Source: Paraglaciecola sp. (GTDB lineage Bacteria; Pseudomonadota; Gammaproteobacteria; Enterobacterales; Alteromonadaceae). From it: 64,000 bases of DNA. The position numbers and the translations under genes are program-made. Shown piece by piece: positions 47,101-56,040 of the stretch (positions are counted from its first letter, which is position 1; every line of letters starts with the position of its first letter). The stretch lies in the NCBI GenBank assembly GCA_009993955.1, contig JAACSL010000004.1, forward strand, positions 107,969-171,968, written 5' to 3'. Under the pieces are notes generated by a model, which saw only the letters and a list, made by a program, of their open reading frames with translations, was not told the DNA's origin and made no database searches.

Positions 47101-47655
47101 TCATATTGGCTGAGACTTAACCAGTGCTTGCCTAAACGCTGGCCAGTTAAAACCAACGCCAGGATCAGTCTTCCGCCCCGGCGCAATGTCGTTATGTCCC
47201 ACAATACGTGAAAGTGTAATCAGTGGGAACTGTTGCATAATAAAGTGTGTTAACTCAAGCAAACTGCGATATTGCAGATCACTGTAGCCACTAATATCCG
47301 TTCCTTCTAGTTCAATGCCAATGGAATAATCGTTGCAGCGATTCACCCCTTGATAGCTGGATAACCCAGCATGCCACGCGCGTTTTGAAAACGGTACGAG
47401 TTGACTTATTTTGCCAAGACGGTCAATAAAACAATGGGCAGACACACGCATAGTGTGAATATCTGCAAAGTAGGGATGTTCAGTGGCGTCTAATTCCCCC
47501 GCAAAAAATTGTTTTACATGCTGACTGCCAAATTGCCCGGGTGGCAGTGAGATATTATGGACCACCAATAAAGAGATAGGGCTATTCGCTGGTCTGTCAT
47601 CAAAATGCGTACATGGCCAGCGTTCTGATTTGGCAAAGTATTCTGCTGTAGGCAA
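47101..47655 (-). CDS. ampD: 1,6-anhydro-N-acetylmuramyl-L-alanine amidase AmpD
   Basis: Cytoplasmic zinc amidase of cell-wall recycling that removes the peptide from 1,6-anhydro-MurNAc-peptides, keeping the AmpR inducer low. The 184-residue protein has the zinc ligands His33 ('VVHNIS'), His154 ('VGHNDIAPG') and Asp164 ('KTDPG'), nearly the same numbers as in E. coli, plus 'YSIGIELEG' with the catalytic Glu. No signal peptide is present, as expected for AmpD rather than for AmpDh proteins. It is divergent from the retropepsin-nadC genes. Confidence 0.94.
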   Translation of the reverse strand: MPTAEYFAKSERWPCTHFDDRPANSPISLLVVHNISLPPGQFGSQHVKQFFAGELDATEHPYFADIHTMRVSAHCFIDRLGKISQLVPFSKRAWHAGLSSYQGVNRCNDYSIGIELEGTDISGYSDLQYRSLLELTHFIMQQFPLITLSRIVGHNDIAPGRKTDPGVGFNWPAFRQALVKSQPI

Positions 47656-47846
47656 GTGCTTGATAATGTTATTCTTCTAAGACAAATAAAGGGGCTAGGG
47701 TTATCATAGCAAACATCCTTTAGACTTAGTCAATATAAAGCACAACAGAGACTATGCATGTATCGCTATCTTAGTGATCAAGCGTATTTTCTTAGCACAA
47801 ATGTCAGCCCTTTTGAGGCATTTTGAATGACCACTTGGAGATAATT

Positions 47847-48362
47847 TTGACGGATCAACAAAGCAAAATCGGCAAAGGCATGTTAATCGTGGCATGGGTG
47901 GTTGGCCTTGGTTTATTAACGTTGCTGTTTGAACGTCAATTAAGTGAGCAATTTAATCCAAACACACAACCTCAGTCACAAACTGCAGGTGGTATAGCTG
48001 AAGTACGCTTGCAGCAAAATCGAAACGGACACTATGTGACCAACGGGTTGATTAACGGCCAACCAGTCGTTTTTTTTGTGGATACCGGAGCAACTGCAGT
48101 ATCGATACCTCAGCACATCGCACAGCAAGTTAATTTAGTGCCTGGCGCGCGCTACAAAGTGCAAACGGCAAACGGCACGATAACGGTTGCCCAAACGAAG
48201 ATTGATCGCTTGGTCATCGGCGATCTGCAACTCTTTGATGTGGATGCAAATATCAATAGCTTTGATGATTCAGACCATATCTTGCTTGGCATGAGTGCCT
48301 TGAAACGTTTGGAGTTCACGCAAAAAGGCGAATGGCTGATCTTAAAAAACCTCGTTGAGTGA
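47847..48362 (+). CDS. Single-domain retropepsin-like aspartic protease, membrane-anchored
   Basis: A ~171-residue protein with one N-terminal transmembrane helix (~10-27) and a retropepsin-like domain: catalytic 'FFVDTGATAVSIP' (DTGAT, 79-83) and the second conserved 'ILLGMSALKRLEF'. It belongs to the clan AA aspartic proteases of bacteria often found beside nadC or in similar places. The start is TTG 47847, six bases after GGAG; earlier TTG codons at 47823 and 47835 are possible. It likely faces the periplasm and works as a dimer. Its target is unknown. Confidence 0.83.
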   Translation: MTDQQSKIGKGMLIVAWVVGLGLLTLLFERQLSEQFNPNTQPQSQTAGGIAEVRLQQNRNGHYVTNGLINGQPVVFFVDTGATAVSIPQHIAQQVNLVPGARYKVQTANGTITVAQTKIDRLVIGDLQLFDVDANINSFDDSDHILLGMSALKRLEFTQKGEWLILKNLVE

Positions 48363-48419
48363 AACTGCCCAGCAAAAACTCAACCTTTATCATTACAACC
48401 TGAAATATGAGATACAACG

Positions 48420-49265
48420 TTGACAACACATATTAAACAATCGGTAAAAATCGCCTTGGCTGAAGACCTCAATGGTTTACCTGCAAGTCAAGGCGACATC
48501 ACGGCTAATCTGATACCCATGCAGCAACAATTGCAGGCTGAGGTAATAACCCGCGAAGATTGCGTTTTAGCTGGCTGCGCATGGGTTGAAGAAACGTTTC
48601 AACAAGTGGACCCGACAATTCACCTACGGTGGTTAGCTAAGGACGGTGACAAGCTAACAGCAGGCAATAAAATTTTTACAGTACAAGGCCCAGCGCGGGG
48701 TATTTTGACCGCAGAACGCACAGCCTTGAATTTCTTACAGACCCTCAGTGCCACCGCAACCGAAGTTGCGAGCTACGTGGCTGAATTAACAGGTACACAT
48801 ACCAAACTACTGGACACACGTAAAACACTGCCTGGCCTTCGACATGCACAAAAATACGCGGTGATATGCGGTGGTGGGTATAATCATCGCATTGGTTTGT
48901 TCGATGCATACCTAATTAAAGAAAATCACATTATGGCTTGTGGTTCTATCGCCGCCGCAGTGACTGCTGCACGACAACAACATGCAAATGTTAAAGTAGA
49001 AGTAGAAGTAGAATCTATTGACGAACTCAATCAAGCCATAGCCGCTGGAGCTGATATTGTGATGTTAGACAATTTTAGCTTGCCACAGATTCGTCAAGCG
49101 GTTGCCGTTAATCAAGGGCAGGTAAAACTCGAAGTGTCAGGGAATGTGACACGGGAAAGTTTGCGTGAATTAGCCATGACCGGCGTAGATTATATCTCCA
49201 GTGGTGCCCTAACCAAGCACATTCAAGCCATTGATTTATCATTAAGGGGCAGTCACACTCTTTAA
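48420..49265 (+). CDS. nadC: Nicotinate-nucleotide pyrophosphorylase (carboxylating)
   Basis: Converts quinolinate and PRPP to nicotinate mononucleotide in de novo NAD synthesis. The 281-residue protein shows 'AEDLNGLPASQGDITANLI', 'RTALNFLQTLSATAT', the substrate-binding 'LLDTRKTLPGLRHAQKYAV' and 'GGGYNHRIGLFDAYLIKENH', and 'VEVESIDEL'. TTG 48420 is the only reasonable start, with GAG at 48409-48411. nadC next to the pilus genes and divergent from ampD is a common gammaproteobacterial arrangement. Confidence 0.95.
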   Translation: MTTHIKQSVKIALAEDLNGLPASQGDITANLIPMQQQLQAEVITREDCVLAGCAWVEETFQQVDPTIHLRWLAKDGDKLTAGNKIFTVQGPARGILTAERTALNFLQTLSATATEVASYVAELTGTHTKLLDTRKTLPGLRHAQKYAVICGGGYNHRIGLFDAYLIKENHIMACGSIAAAVTAARQQHANVKVEVEVESIDELNQAIAAGADIVMLDNFSLPQIRQAVAVNQGQVKLEVSGNVTRESLRELAMTGVDYISSGALTKHIQAIDLSLRGSHTL

Positions 49266-49319
49266 AGGTCTGAATTAACAGCAGTTTTACGACTCAGACT
49301 TAGGTATATGCCTGCATAC

Positions 49320-49347
49320 TTGTCAGAATACTAAGTCGTTCTATACT
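49320..49347 (+). promoter_or_regulatory. Sigma-70-type promoter of pilA
   Basis: TTGTCA, a 16-bp spacer and TATACT lie 94 bp upstream of the pilA start, near the consensus in both boxes. No sigma-54 element was found although many pilA genes use one. Confidence 0.7.
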
Positions 49348-49440
49348 GAACAGGAATTTAAAAAACGCCATGCAACAGACCCTGTCATTGGCACTACTTG
49401 TAAAACCACAATGCACTGAAAGGTGTTGGAGATTTAAACC

Positions 49441-49881
49441 ATGAACATGAATCAATTGAACAACGTTAAAAAACAAGGCGGCTTCACACTAATCGAATTA
49501 ATGATTGTGGTTGCCATCATCGGTATCTTAGCCATGATCGCGTTACCTGCTTACCAAACTTACACCGCTAAAGCCGGTTACAGTGAAGTAGTATCGGCTG
49601 CTGGCCCTGCTAAAACAGCTGTAGAAGTATGTGTACAAACAGGTATCCCAGCTGATTGTTCTACCATTGCTGCACAAGCTGGTTGGGCAGCAAGTCCACT
49701 GGTTAACACTGTTGCTTTAGGCGGCTCTGCAGCAGCTGGCTATACCATTACTGTTACGCCAAACGCTGGTGTACGTAGCGGTGTAACTGCAGCTGAAACC
49801 TACGTTGCAACTGGTACTGTAGCGAACGGTACAGTAACTTGGGTGGTAACAGGTGGTTGTACTACAGCTAACTTGTGTTAA
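49441..49881 (+). CDS. pilA: Type IVa major pilin PilA
   Basis: A 146-residue prepilin with a short leader ending in Gly14. Cleavage before Phe15 gives the classical N-terminus '[20 protein letters not shown]', with Glu5 of the mature protein (Glu19). Two cysteines near the C-terminus ('GGCTTANLC') can form the D-loop disulfide, and a further pair ('[12 protein letters not shown]') lies near the start of the globular domain. The globular domain is rich in Ala, Thr, Val and Gly. It has its own promoter and terminator, fitting high expression. PilD at 51316 would process it. Confidence 0.95.
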   Translation: MNMNQLNNVKKQGGFTLIELMIVVAIIGILAMIALPAYQTYTAKAGYSEVVSAAGPAKTAVEVCVQTGIPADCSTIAAQAGWAASPLVNTVALGGSAAAGYTITVTPNAGVRSGVTAAETYVATGTVANGTVTWVVTGGCTTANLC

Positions 49882-49916
49882 TCACTGAGTAGCAACAAGC
49901 CTTAAGAATTAAGTGA

Positions 49917-49940
49917 AGCCCGGACTTGTCTGGGCTTTTT
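49917..49940 (+). terminator. Terminator between pilA and pilC
   Basis: An 8-bp stem with one G-T pair (AGCCCGGA / TCTGGGCT), loop CTTG, followed by TTTT. It would let pilA be made in excess over pilC. Confidence 0.85.
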
Positions 49941-49969
49941 CATTTTAGCGTTAAACAGGTACCCAGATT

Positions 49970-51181
49970 ATGGCAACGGCTCCTACCACCTTTGTATATA
50001 CCGGCTCCAACAAGCGCGGCCAAGCAGTCAAAGGCGAAATATCGGCAACGTCAGTATTGGAGGCCAAAAATCTGCTCAGGCGCCAAGGTATTTCTGCTAA
50101 GCGTGTGAAAAAATTTGCCAAACCGCTGTTTGGTAAAGGCACAGAAAAAATCAAACCCACTGATATCGCCGTATTGTCGCGGCAGATTGCGACCATGCTC
50201 AGTGCGGGGGTAACCTTGATTCAAACTATCGACATGATTGCCCAAGGTCACTCAAACATGAACATGCGTAAAATGTTGGGTGAGATCAGTAATGAGGTTA
50301 AAGCGGGTAACCCACTGTCGAATTCTTTGCGCAAACACCCAGAACAATTTGACGACTTGTATTGTGATTTAGTTGAAACGGGTGAGCAAAGTGGTGCTTT
50401 AGAAACCATTTACGACCGAATTGCCATCTACAAAGAAAAAGCCGAAGCCCTTAAATCAAAAATTAAAAAAGCGATGTTTTATCCTGTCGCCGTTATTGTG
50501 GTGGCGTTTATTGTGACCACGATTCTGTTGATTTTTGTGGTACCCCAATTCGAAGAAATATTCAGCAGTTTCGGCGCTGAACTCCCCGCGTTCACCCAAT
50601 TTGTTTTGATGATCTCCCGTTTCTTACAAGACTACGGTTTATTTGTAGGCGCAGGATTATTTGCTGCGAGTTACTTGTTTGGTCGAGCGCATAAAAAGTC
50701 GAAAAAATTACGCGATGCAGTGGATAAAAAAATACTTAAGATCCCAGTTATTGGGGAGATTTTGAAAAAGGCCTCGGTGGCGAGGTTTACACGCACCCTT
50801 GCCACAACCTTTGCTGCAGGTGTGCCTTTAATTGGTGCGTTAGATTCCGCAGCGGGAGCGGCCGGTAATGCGGTATTCCGTGATGCTATTTTATTTGTGA
50901 AAAAAGAAGTGGCGGGTGGTATCCAAATGAATACTGCCATGCGCGCTACTGGTGTTTTCCCAGAAATGGTGGTGCAGATGATTGCCATTGGTGAAGAAGC
51001 CGGTGCGGTGGATGAAATGCTCAGTAAAATCGCCACCATTTATGAAGCGGAAGTAGACGACATGGTGGATGGTTTAACCAGCTTACTCGAACCCATGATC
51101 ATGGCCGTATTGGGCGTGGTTATTGGTGGTTTGATTGTCGCCATGTACCTGCCCATCTTCGAAATGGGTAATGTTATCTAG
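49970..51181 (+). CDS. pilC: Type IV pilus inner-membrane platform protein PilC
   Basis: A 403-residue GspF-family protein with two T2SSF domains (~70-195 and ~270-395) and three membrane helices ('AVIVVAFIVTTILLIFVVP', ~215-235, and near the C-terminus 'MAVLGVVIGGLIVAMYLPIF'). It is the base on which the PilB and PilT motors act. The N-terminal 'FVYTGSNKRGQAVKGEI' is typical. In most relatives pilB lies between pilA and pilC; here the 88-bp gap leaves no room for it. Confidence 0.95.
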   Translation: MATAPTTFVYTGSNKRGQAVKGEISATSVLEAKNLLRRQGISAKRVKKFAKPLFGKGTEKIKPTDIAVLSRQIATMLSAGVTLIQTIDMIAQGHSNMNMRKMLGEISNEVKAGNPLSNSLRKHPEQFDDLYCDLVETGEQSGALETIYDRIAIYKEKAEALKSKIKKAMFYPVAVIVVAFIVTTILLIFVVPQFEEIFSSFGAELPAFTQFVLMISRFLQDYGLFVGAGLFAASYLFGRAHKKSKKLRDAVDKKILKIPVIGEILKKASVARFTRTLATTFAAGVPLIGALDSAAGAAGNAVFRDAILFVKKEVAGGIQMNTAMRATGVFPEMVVQMIAIGEEAGAVDEMLSKIATIYEAEVDDMVDGLTSLLEPMIMAVLGVVIGGLIVAMYLPIFEMGNVI

Positions 51182-51315
51182 TTTGTTTTGTCAGAAAAAC
51201 GCATGGTATGCCCATGGTTTTTCTGGCAAGCTTGCTACCTTACGAAGCTACCAAATTTAGCGTACTCTTGTCATTTATCCAGCTCTTAAAGAGCCATCAC
51301 AATAAGTAATGTCCT

Positions 51316-52203
51316 ATGCATGCGCCCCTGCAATTAATGGCTGAATCGCCAACGGTTTTTATCTCCTTCGTTTTTGTACTCAGCTTGTTAGTCGGGAGCT
51401 TTTTAAATGTGGTGATCTACCGTTTGCCCCTTATGTTAGAGCGGGATTGGAAAGATCAATGCCGTCAATATTTGGGAACTGAGGGCGACGTTGCCGCTCA
51501 TAATGCATCGCCGCCGACTTTCAATTTAATCAAACCTGATTCTACTTGCCCGCATTGCCAACATAAAATACGTGCTTGGGAGAACATTCCTGTCGTCAGC
51601 TGGCTGATGTTACGGGGAAAATGCAGCCAATGTCGGCAAAGCATTTCAATTAGGTATCCGCTAGTTGAACTTGCCACTGCCACGCTAAGTGCCGTGGCTG
51701 CATGGCATTTTGGCTTTGGTCCAGCCGCAGCCATCGCAATCGTAGCAACCTGGTTATTGTTAGCTATGACCTTTATCGATCTCGACACGATGTTGCTCCC
51801 CGATCAACTCACCCTCGGCCTGTTATGGTTAGCGCTACTCAGTAGTATGCATAACACCTTTGTTTCACCAAGTGATGCCATTCTGGGGGCTGCCTTGGGA
51901 TATTTGAGTCTTTGGAGCTTGTATTGGGCGTTCAAATTACTCACCGGCAAGGAAGGCATGGGTTATGGTGACTTTAAATTATTGGCCGCTTTAGGGGCGT
52001 TGGTGGGATGGCAATATTTGCCGGTGGTGATTTTGCTCTCATCCTGCGTGGGCGCAGCGGTCGGTCTGACCCTCATCGCATTTAAAGGCAAAAACAGAAG
52101 TTATGCCATACCTTTTGGACCTTATTTGGCCGCTGCGGGTTGGTTATGTTTGCTCTACGGAGACTGGCTTGTGGCACAGTATTGGCGTTGGATCTTGCCC
52201 TAA
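51316..52203 (+). CDS. pilD: Prepilin peptidase/N-methyltransferase PilD
   Basis: A 295-residue bifunctional membrane enzyme that cuts prepilin leaders and methylates the new N-terminus. The N-terminal cytoplasmic zinc-binding loop has two CxxC pairs ('CPHC', 'CSQC'), and the aspartate protease motifs are 'FIDLDTMLLPD' and 'GYGDFKLLAALGA'. Seven to eight membrane helices are evident. It follows pilC by 134 bp and precedes coaE by 46 bp, the usual order. Confidence 0.95.
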   Translation: MHAPLQLMAESPTVFISFVFVLSLLVGSFLNVVIYRLPLMLERDWKDQCRQYLGTEGDVAAHNASPPTFNLIKPDSTCPHCQHKIRAWENIPVVSWLMLRGKCSQCRQSISIRYPLVELATATLSAVAAWHFGFGPAAAIAIVATWLLLAMTFIDLDTMLLPDQLTLGLLWLALLSSMHNTFVSPSDAILGAALGYLSLWSLYWAFKLLTGKEGMGYGDFKLLAALGALVGWQYLPVVILLSSCVGAAVGLTLIAFKGKNRSYAIPFGPYLAAAGWLCLLYGDWLVAQYWRWILP

Positions 52204-52249
52204 TGCTACGTCGTCAAGATCGTGTTCATCTTTGTGAAAAGTTCTGCCG

Positions 52250-52858
52250 ATGAGTCAGTTTGTGGTAGGGGTAAGCGGTGGCATCGGTAGCGGTAAAACC
52301 ACGGTTACGGACATGTTTGCCGAATACGGCATTGATGTTATCGATGCCGATGTTATTGCACGCCAAGTGGTCGAGCCGGGCAGTCTTGCTTTAAACGCCA
52401 TTGTGGAAAAATTCGGCCCCAGCATTATACAAGACGATGGTCACTTAAACCGCCAAACCTTGCGAGCCACGGTGTTCAGCGATGCTGCCCTAAAAACCTG
52501 GTTAAACAACTTACTTCATCCTTTAATTCGTGTGCAAATGCAGGAGCAAACACTTGCTGCTGGCTCGTCTTATTGTCTGCTCAGTGTGCCCTTGTTGGTA
52601 GAGAACAACCTGACGACTTTGGTGAACCGCGTGTTGATTGTTGATGTGAGCGAAGTGACACAAATTGAGCGCAGTGTATTGCGCGATAAAAGTAATGCAG
52701 AGCAAATTCGCGCCATTATGCGTGCACAAGCTAGCCGAGCCGAACGGTTAGCTTGCGCTGATGATGTTGTCAACAACGAGGGTAGTGTGCGGGAACTGAG
52801 GCCTCAAGTTGAGAAACTGCATGCCATGTATTTGCGCCTGAGTCAGGGCAGCACATAG
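52250..52858 (+). CDS. coaE: Dephospho-CoA kinase
   Basis: Last step of coenzyme A synthesis, phosphorylating the 3'-hydroxyl of dephospho-CoA. The 202-residue protein has the P-loop 'GGIGSGKTTV' (10-19), 'DADVIARQVVEPG', 'HPLIRVQM' and 'VPLLVEN', with the lid helix 'RDKSNAEQIRAIMRAQAS'. The sequence and length fit the E. coli enzyme. The gene lies between pilD and zapD as in many relatives. Confidence 0.95.
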   Translation: MSQFVVGVSGGIGSGKTTVTDMFAEYGIDVIDADVIARQVVEPGSLALNAIVEKFGPSIIQDDGHLNRQTLRATVFSDAALKTWLNNLLHPLIRVQMQEQTLAAGSSYCLLSVPLLVENNLTTLVNRVLIVDVSEVTQIERSVLRDKSNAEQIRAIMRAQASRAERLACADDVVNNEGSVRELRPQVEKLHAMYLRLSQGST

Positions 52859-52976
52859 TCTGATAACGACAGTAAACTTCAAGGCGAAAGCAGCCTATTG
52901 ATTTGATTAAATTTTCTTTACAAGGCAGAATGCGCCTGATAACTACAGCACTTCTCAACATCGAGTAAACTACACT

Positions 52977-53729
52977 ATGTCACAGGCTATTTATGAATTT
53001 CCGCTCAATGAAAAGGTCAGAACCTATCTGCGCCTTGAGCAGTTGTTCAAACAACTTGTGAACGCCAATTCCGGTACAGAAGACTGGCAATTTATCAATT
53101 TTCTCAGCTCCTTGTTTACCCTATTAGACTTGCTTGAGCGTATCGATTTGCGCAACGATATTCTCAAAGATATTGAATTACATGAAAAAAATTTGGTGAT
53201 TTGGTCGCAGCACCCCGATATCGATAACGAAGCATTGCAGCTTTCATTACAAAAAATTCTGCGTTTACGTGAATCCTTAAAAGGCACCAAAAAAATTGGT
53301 GCTGACCTCAAAGAAGACAGATTTTTAGCGTCAATACGTCAACGTTTTACCATTCCAGGTGGCACCTGCAGTTTTGATTTGCCCAACTTGCATTATTGGT
53401 TGCGTCAGCCGCCTGCTGAGAAACTGCGCTGTGTTAAAGGGTGGATGGCCGAATTAGCCGCCATGCAAGCGGGTGTAGCGATTACCTTGTCATTTTTGCG
53501 TGAGCGCGGTCGTTTCAATCCCATCGTGGCTGAGAAGGGTTTTTTTCAGGGTGTGGCGGAAGACAAAAACGAACTAATACGTGTGATCAGCAATACCGAC
53601 GAGGGCTATTACCCTATGTTGAGTGGCAATAAATATCGTTATGCTATTCGCTTCACCTTGTTTAGCCCCACGCTGCAAGGCAGGTCTGGTGTGGATTCCG
53701 TGGTGCAATTTAAACTTGCCTGTTGTTAG
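52977..53729 (+). CDS. zapD: Cell division protein ZapD
   Basis: A 250-residue cytoplasmic protein that cross-links FtsZ filaments at the division ring. It starts '[19 protein letters not shown]' and contains '[15 protein letters not shown]' and '[16 protein letters not shown]', the conserved parts of the ZapD/YacF family. It sits between coaE and yacG, its normal place in E. coli and relatives. Confidence 0.94.
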   Translation: MSQAIYEFPLNEKVRTYLRLEQLFKQLVNANSGTEDWQFINFLSSLFTLLDLLERIDLRNDILKDIELHEKNLVIWSQHPDIDNEALQLSLQKILRLRESLKGTKKIGADLKEDRFLASIRQRFTIPGGTCSFDLPNLHYWLRQPPAEKLRCVKGWMAELAAMQAGVAITLSFLRERGRFNPIVAEKGFFQGVAEDKNELIRVISNTDEGYYPMLSGNKYRYAIRFTLFSPTLQGRSGVDSVVQFKLACC

Positions 53730-53737
53730 CTTTTAAG

Positions 53738-53965
53738 ATGAAAGTAGCTTGTCCGCAATGCCAAAAACCCGTGGAATGGAACGCTAGCAGTATCTATCGG
53801 CCGTTTTGCTCCAAACAATGTCAGTTGATTGACTTGGGTGAATGGGCCAATGAAGAAAAAGCGATTCCCTGCGCACCCAATAAAGATCAACAAATCCAAG
53901 CGCTACCTGATGTTGAAGACATTGAAGCCTTGCTTGCCCAGCAAGGTGATGATTTTTTCAAATAG
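53738..53965 (+). CDS. yacG: DNA gyrase inhibitor YacG
   Basis: A 75-residue zinc protein that binds GyrB and inhibits gyrase in E. coli. The four zinc cysteines are Cys5, Cys8, Cys24 and Cys28 in the pattern CxxC-x15-CxxxC, followed by '[15 protein letters not shown]'. ATG 53738 lies 8 bp after the zapD stop; an in-frame TTG at 53723 would overlap zapD and add residues not seen in the family. Confidence 0.93.
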   Translation: MKVACPQCQKPVEWNASSIYRPFCSKQCQLIDLGEWANEEKAIPCAPNKDQQIQALPDVEDIEALLAQQGDDFFK

Positions 53966-54010
53966 CGTGAGTGCCCTTAGTTTCTCAAATGCTATGATTA
54001 AATATCACGG

Positions 54011-54035
54011 CTTTAATCTTTTTTATCGATTAAAG
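54011..54035. other. Inverted repeat between yacG and the peroxiredoxin gene
   Basis: A perfect 8-bp repeat (CTTTAATC / GATTAAAG) with a T-rich 9-nt loop. The flanks ATCAC and GTGAT extend the symmetry with a short bulge. It may end the yacG transcript or be an operator for the next gene. Confidence 0.4.
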
Positions 54036-54118
54036 TGATTGCTTTATGTTCGTGGCTATGTGATTAATCAAGGGCTATAGTGCTTCCATCGAACTACACC
54101 AATCAATGGAGCATCAAT

Positions 54119-54859
54119 ATGTCACAATCTCAATTTCCAGAAAAAGTAGGCCAAGCTGTGCCTAAAGTTACGTTTGCCACGCGTGTTAATGACGAGTGGG
54201 TTAAACGCACCAGCGACGAGTTATTCAAAGGCAAAACAGTGGTTGTTTTTTCTTTGCCTGGCGCCTTTACGCCCACGTGTTCATCAACCCATTTACCGCG
54301 TTACAATGAATTGGCCTCAACGTTTAAGGCCAACGGCGTAGACGACATTATATGTATGTCGGTCAATGATACCTTTGTAATGAATGCGTGGGCAGCCGAC
54401 CAAGAAGCCGCGAATGTGACCTTGATCCCCGACGGTAATGGTGAATTCACTGAAGGAATGGGCTTGTTGGTAGACAAAGCTGACTTGGGTTTTGGCAAAC
54501 GCAGCTGGCGTTACTCGATGCTGGTCAGAGATGGCATTGTCGAAAAAATGTTCATTGAACCCAACAAACCGGGTGATCCCTTTGAAGTGTCAGATGCTGA
54601 TACCATGTTGAGTTACATTGCACCCAATGCAGTAAAACAATTGCCCACCACTATACTCACCAAACCTGGCTGTCCCTTCTGTGCCAAAGCCAAAGTGTTA
54701 CTGCACGAAAAAGGCATGCAGTACGAAGAGTTAGTCATGGGTAAAGATGTGTCGTTTACCAGTTTAAAAGCCCTGTCCGGTCGTGAGACTTGGCCACAAG
54801 TGTTTATCGATGGTAAACACATTGGTGGTAGTGATGACTTGGCGGCCTATCTAGCCTAA
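54119..54859 (+). CDS. Hybrid peroxiredoxin-glutaredoxin (Prx5-Grx fusion, glutathione peroxidase)
   Basis: A 246-residue two-domain enzyme. Residues ~1-165 are a Prx5-type peroxiredoxin with the peroxidatic Cys54 in '[13 protein letters not shown]'; residues ~172-246 are a glutaredoxin with '[11 protein letters not shown]' (Cys185, Cys188) and the GSH-binding '[18 protein letters not shown]'. Hybrids of this kind, as in Haemophilus, reduce peroxides with glutathione directly. The start ATG 54119 follows TGGAG; 13 extra residues upstream are not in the family. It has its own terminator. Confidence 0.93.
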   Translation: MSQSQFPEKVGQAVPKVTFATRVNDEWVKRTSDELFKGKTVVVFSLPGAFTPTCSSTHLPRYNELASTFKANGVDDIICMSVNDTFVMNAWAADQEAANVTLIPDGNGEFTEGMGLLVDKADLGFGKRSWRYSMLVRDGIVEKMFIEPNKPGDPFEVSDADTMLSYIAPNAVKQLPTTILTKPGCPFCAKAKVLLHEKGMQYEELVMGKDVSFTSLKALSGRETWPQVFIDGKHIGGSDDLAAYLA

Positions 54860-54883
54860 TCAAGCAACACGTTTATCCGATAC

Positions 54884-54909
54884 AAACGGCGCCACTGGGC
54901 GCCGTTTTT
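54884..54909 (+). terminator. Terminator of the peroxiredoxin-glutaredoxin gene
   Basis: A perfect 10-bp stem (AAACGGCGCC / GGCGCCGTTT) with loop ACTG and trailing T residues, 24 bp after the stop. Confidence 0.9.
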
Positions 54910-55000
54910 GTTGTCAGTTATGGGTGTTGATAAAGCAATGGCTTATGCCAATTTAGCTGGTTATAGTAAGGCACCAATTTACATAAAAAATAGTGACATC

Positions 55001-56038
55001 ATGAAGATAAACTTGGTGCGTCAACTTTTCACCCTTTGCGCTCTGGCCACATGGTCTTGTCAACACCTGTATGCCCAAGCACTCGACCTTGCCTTTGATC
55101 GCTTCGAACAAATTTATCAGCAAGAACTAGGATCAAGCCAAGCCTGCCCCAAGCCCTCTGAACATGAGTTTACCGTATGTTCTGAGGCGCTACGGAATAA
55201 AGGCAATGCGCCCTATATACTGCACCATAACGAGCCACGCGCAAAAGTGATTGTCTTGTTTCATGGTTTGAGTGATTCCCCGTTTTATTTTCGCTCCATC
55301 GCCCAGTCTCTATATGAGCAAGGTTATAACGTCGTAGTGGCGTTGTTGCCCGGGCACGGCAAAAAAGACGCCGACGCCGACATGCAAGACAGCAATTTAG
55401 CTGAGCGGTGGCGTCAACATGTGGCCACTATCGTCGAGTTTTCCGCGGGTTTAGGGGAGAAAGAATATATTGGCGGTTTCTCCACTGGCGGCGGTTTAGC
55501 CAGTGAATATATATTGATGCACCCCAACAAAGTCAGAGGCTTATTGTTATTTTCCGGTGCGCTGCGTCTTGATTCCACGGTGGAAACGATGGCGAATATT
55601 TGGGGCATGCGCTGGGTCGCAAAAACCTTAGACGGGGATTATCAAACAGACGGGCCGAATCCCTTTAAATACCCAAGTGTGTCTTCATTTGCCGCTTTGC
55701 AACTCGTGGATGTAATTGCATCAACGCGGGATCTAATGGCAGATAAAGTCAGTTTAAATTTACCCATTTTTGCGGCGCATTCAGCCGCCGATACAACAAC
55801 CCTGATTAAAGGCGTTCGCGATTTATTGGCATACAACCAAGGGCAAAGTGAGTTGTTTGAAATTGACGCGCAATATCAAGTTTGTCACGCCAACGTCGTG
55901 ATTAACGAGGCACAATTGCAGGCCATGCAATACGATATGAATGCCGCCAAAGACAAAGAAGGCTGTGAATTACCGGGGGCTAATCCGCAACACGACAAGA
56001 TGATAGCGGCCCTGCACGCCTTTTTGCAGGCCAATTGA
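55001..56038 (+). CDS. Exported alpha/beta hydrolase (serine type)
   Basis: A 345-residue protein with a signal peptide (~25 residues, 'HLYAQAL'). The hydrolase core has 'VIVLFHGLSDSPFYFRSIA', 'ALLPGHGKKDADADMQ', and the nucleophile elbow 'GGFSTGGGLA' with Ser in GFSTGG; the likely acid is in 'AHSAADTTT' and the likely His in 'NPQHDKM'. It resembles carboxylesterase/monoglyceride lipase-type enzymes. The preferred start is ATG 55001, just before the signal peptide; an upstream frame from 54908 runs through the previous terminator. The stop precedes the DUF1697 gene by 2 bp. Confidence 0.8.
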   Translation: MKINLVRQLFTLCALATWSCQHLYAQALDLAFDRFEQIYQQELGSSQACPKPSEHEFTVCSEALRNKGNAPYILHHNEPRAKVIVLFHGLSDSPFYFRSIAQSLYEQGYNVVVALLPGHGKKDADADMQDSNLAERWRQHVATIVEFSAGLGEKEYIGGFSTGGGLASEYILMHPNKVRGLLLFSGALRLDSTVETMANIWGMRWVAKTLDGDYQTDGPNPFKYPSVSSFAALQLVDVIASTRDLMADKVSLNLPIFAAHSAADTTTLIKGVRDLLAYNQGQSELFEIDAQYQVCHANVVINEAQLQAMQYDMNAAKDKEGCELPGANPQHDKMIAALHAFLQAN

Positions 56039-56040
56039 GC

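Noticed and set aside
49388..49402. TGGCAC...TTG upstream of pilA, looking like a sigma-54 promoter
   Set aside because: The distance between GG and the second element is two bases too short and the GC dinucleotide is missing; the sigma-70 pair at 49320-49347 is far better.
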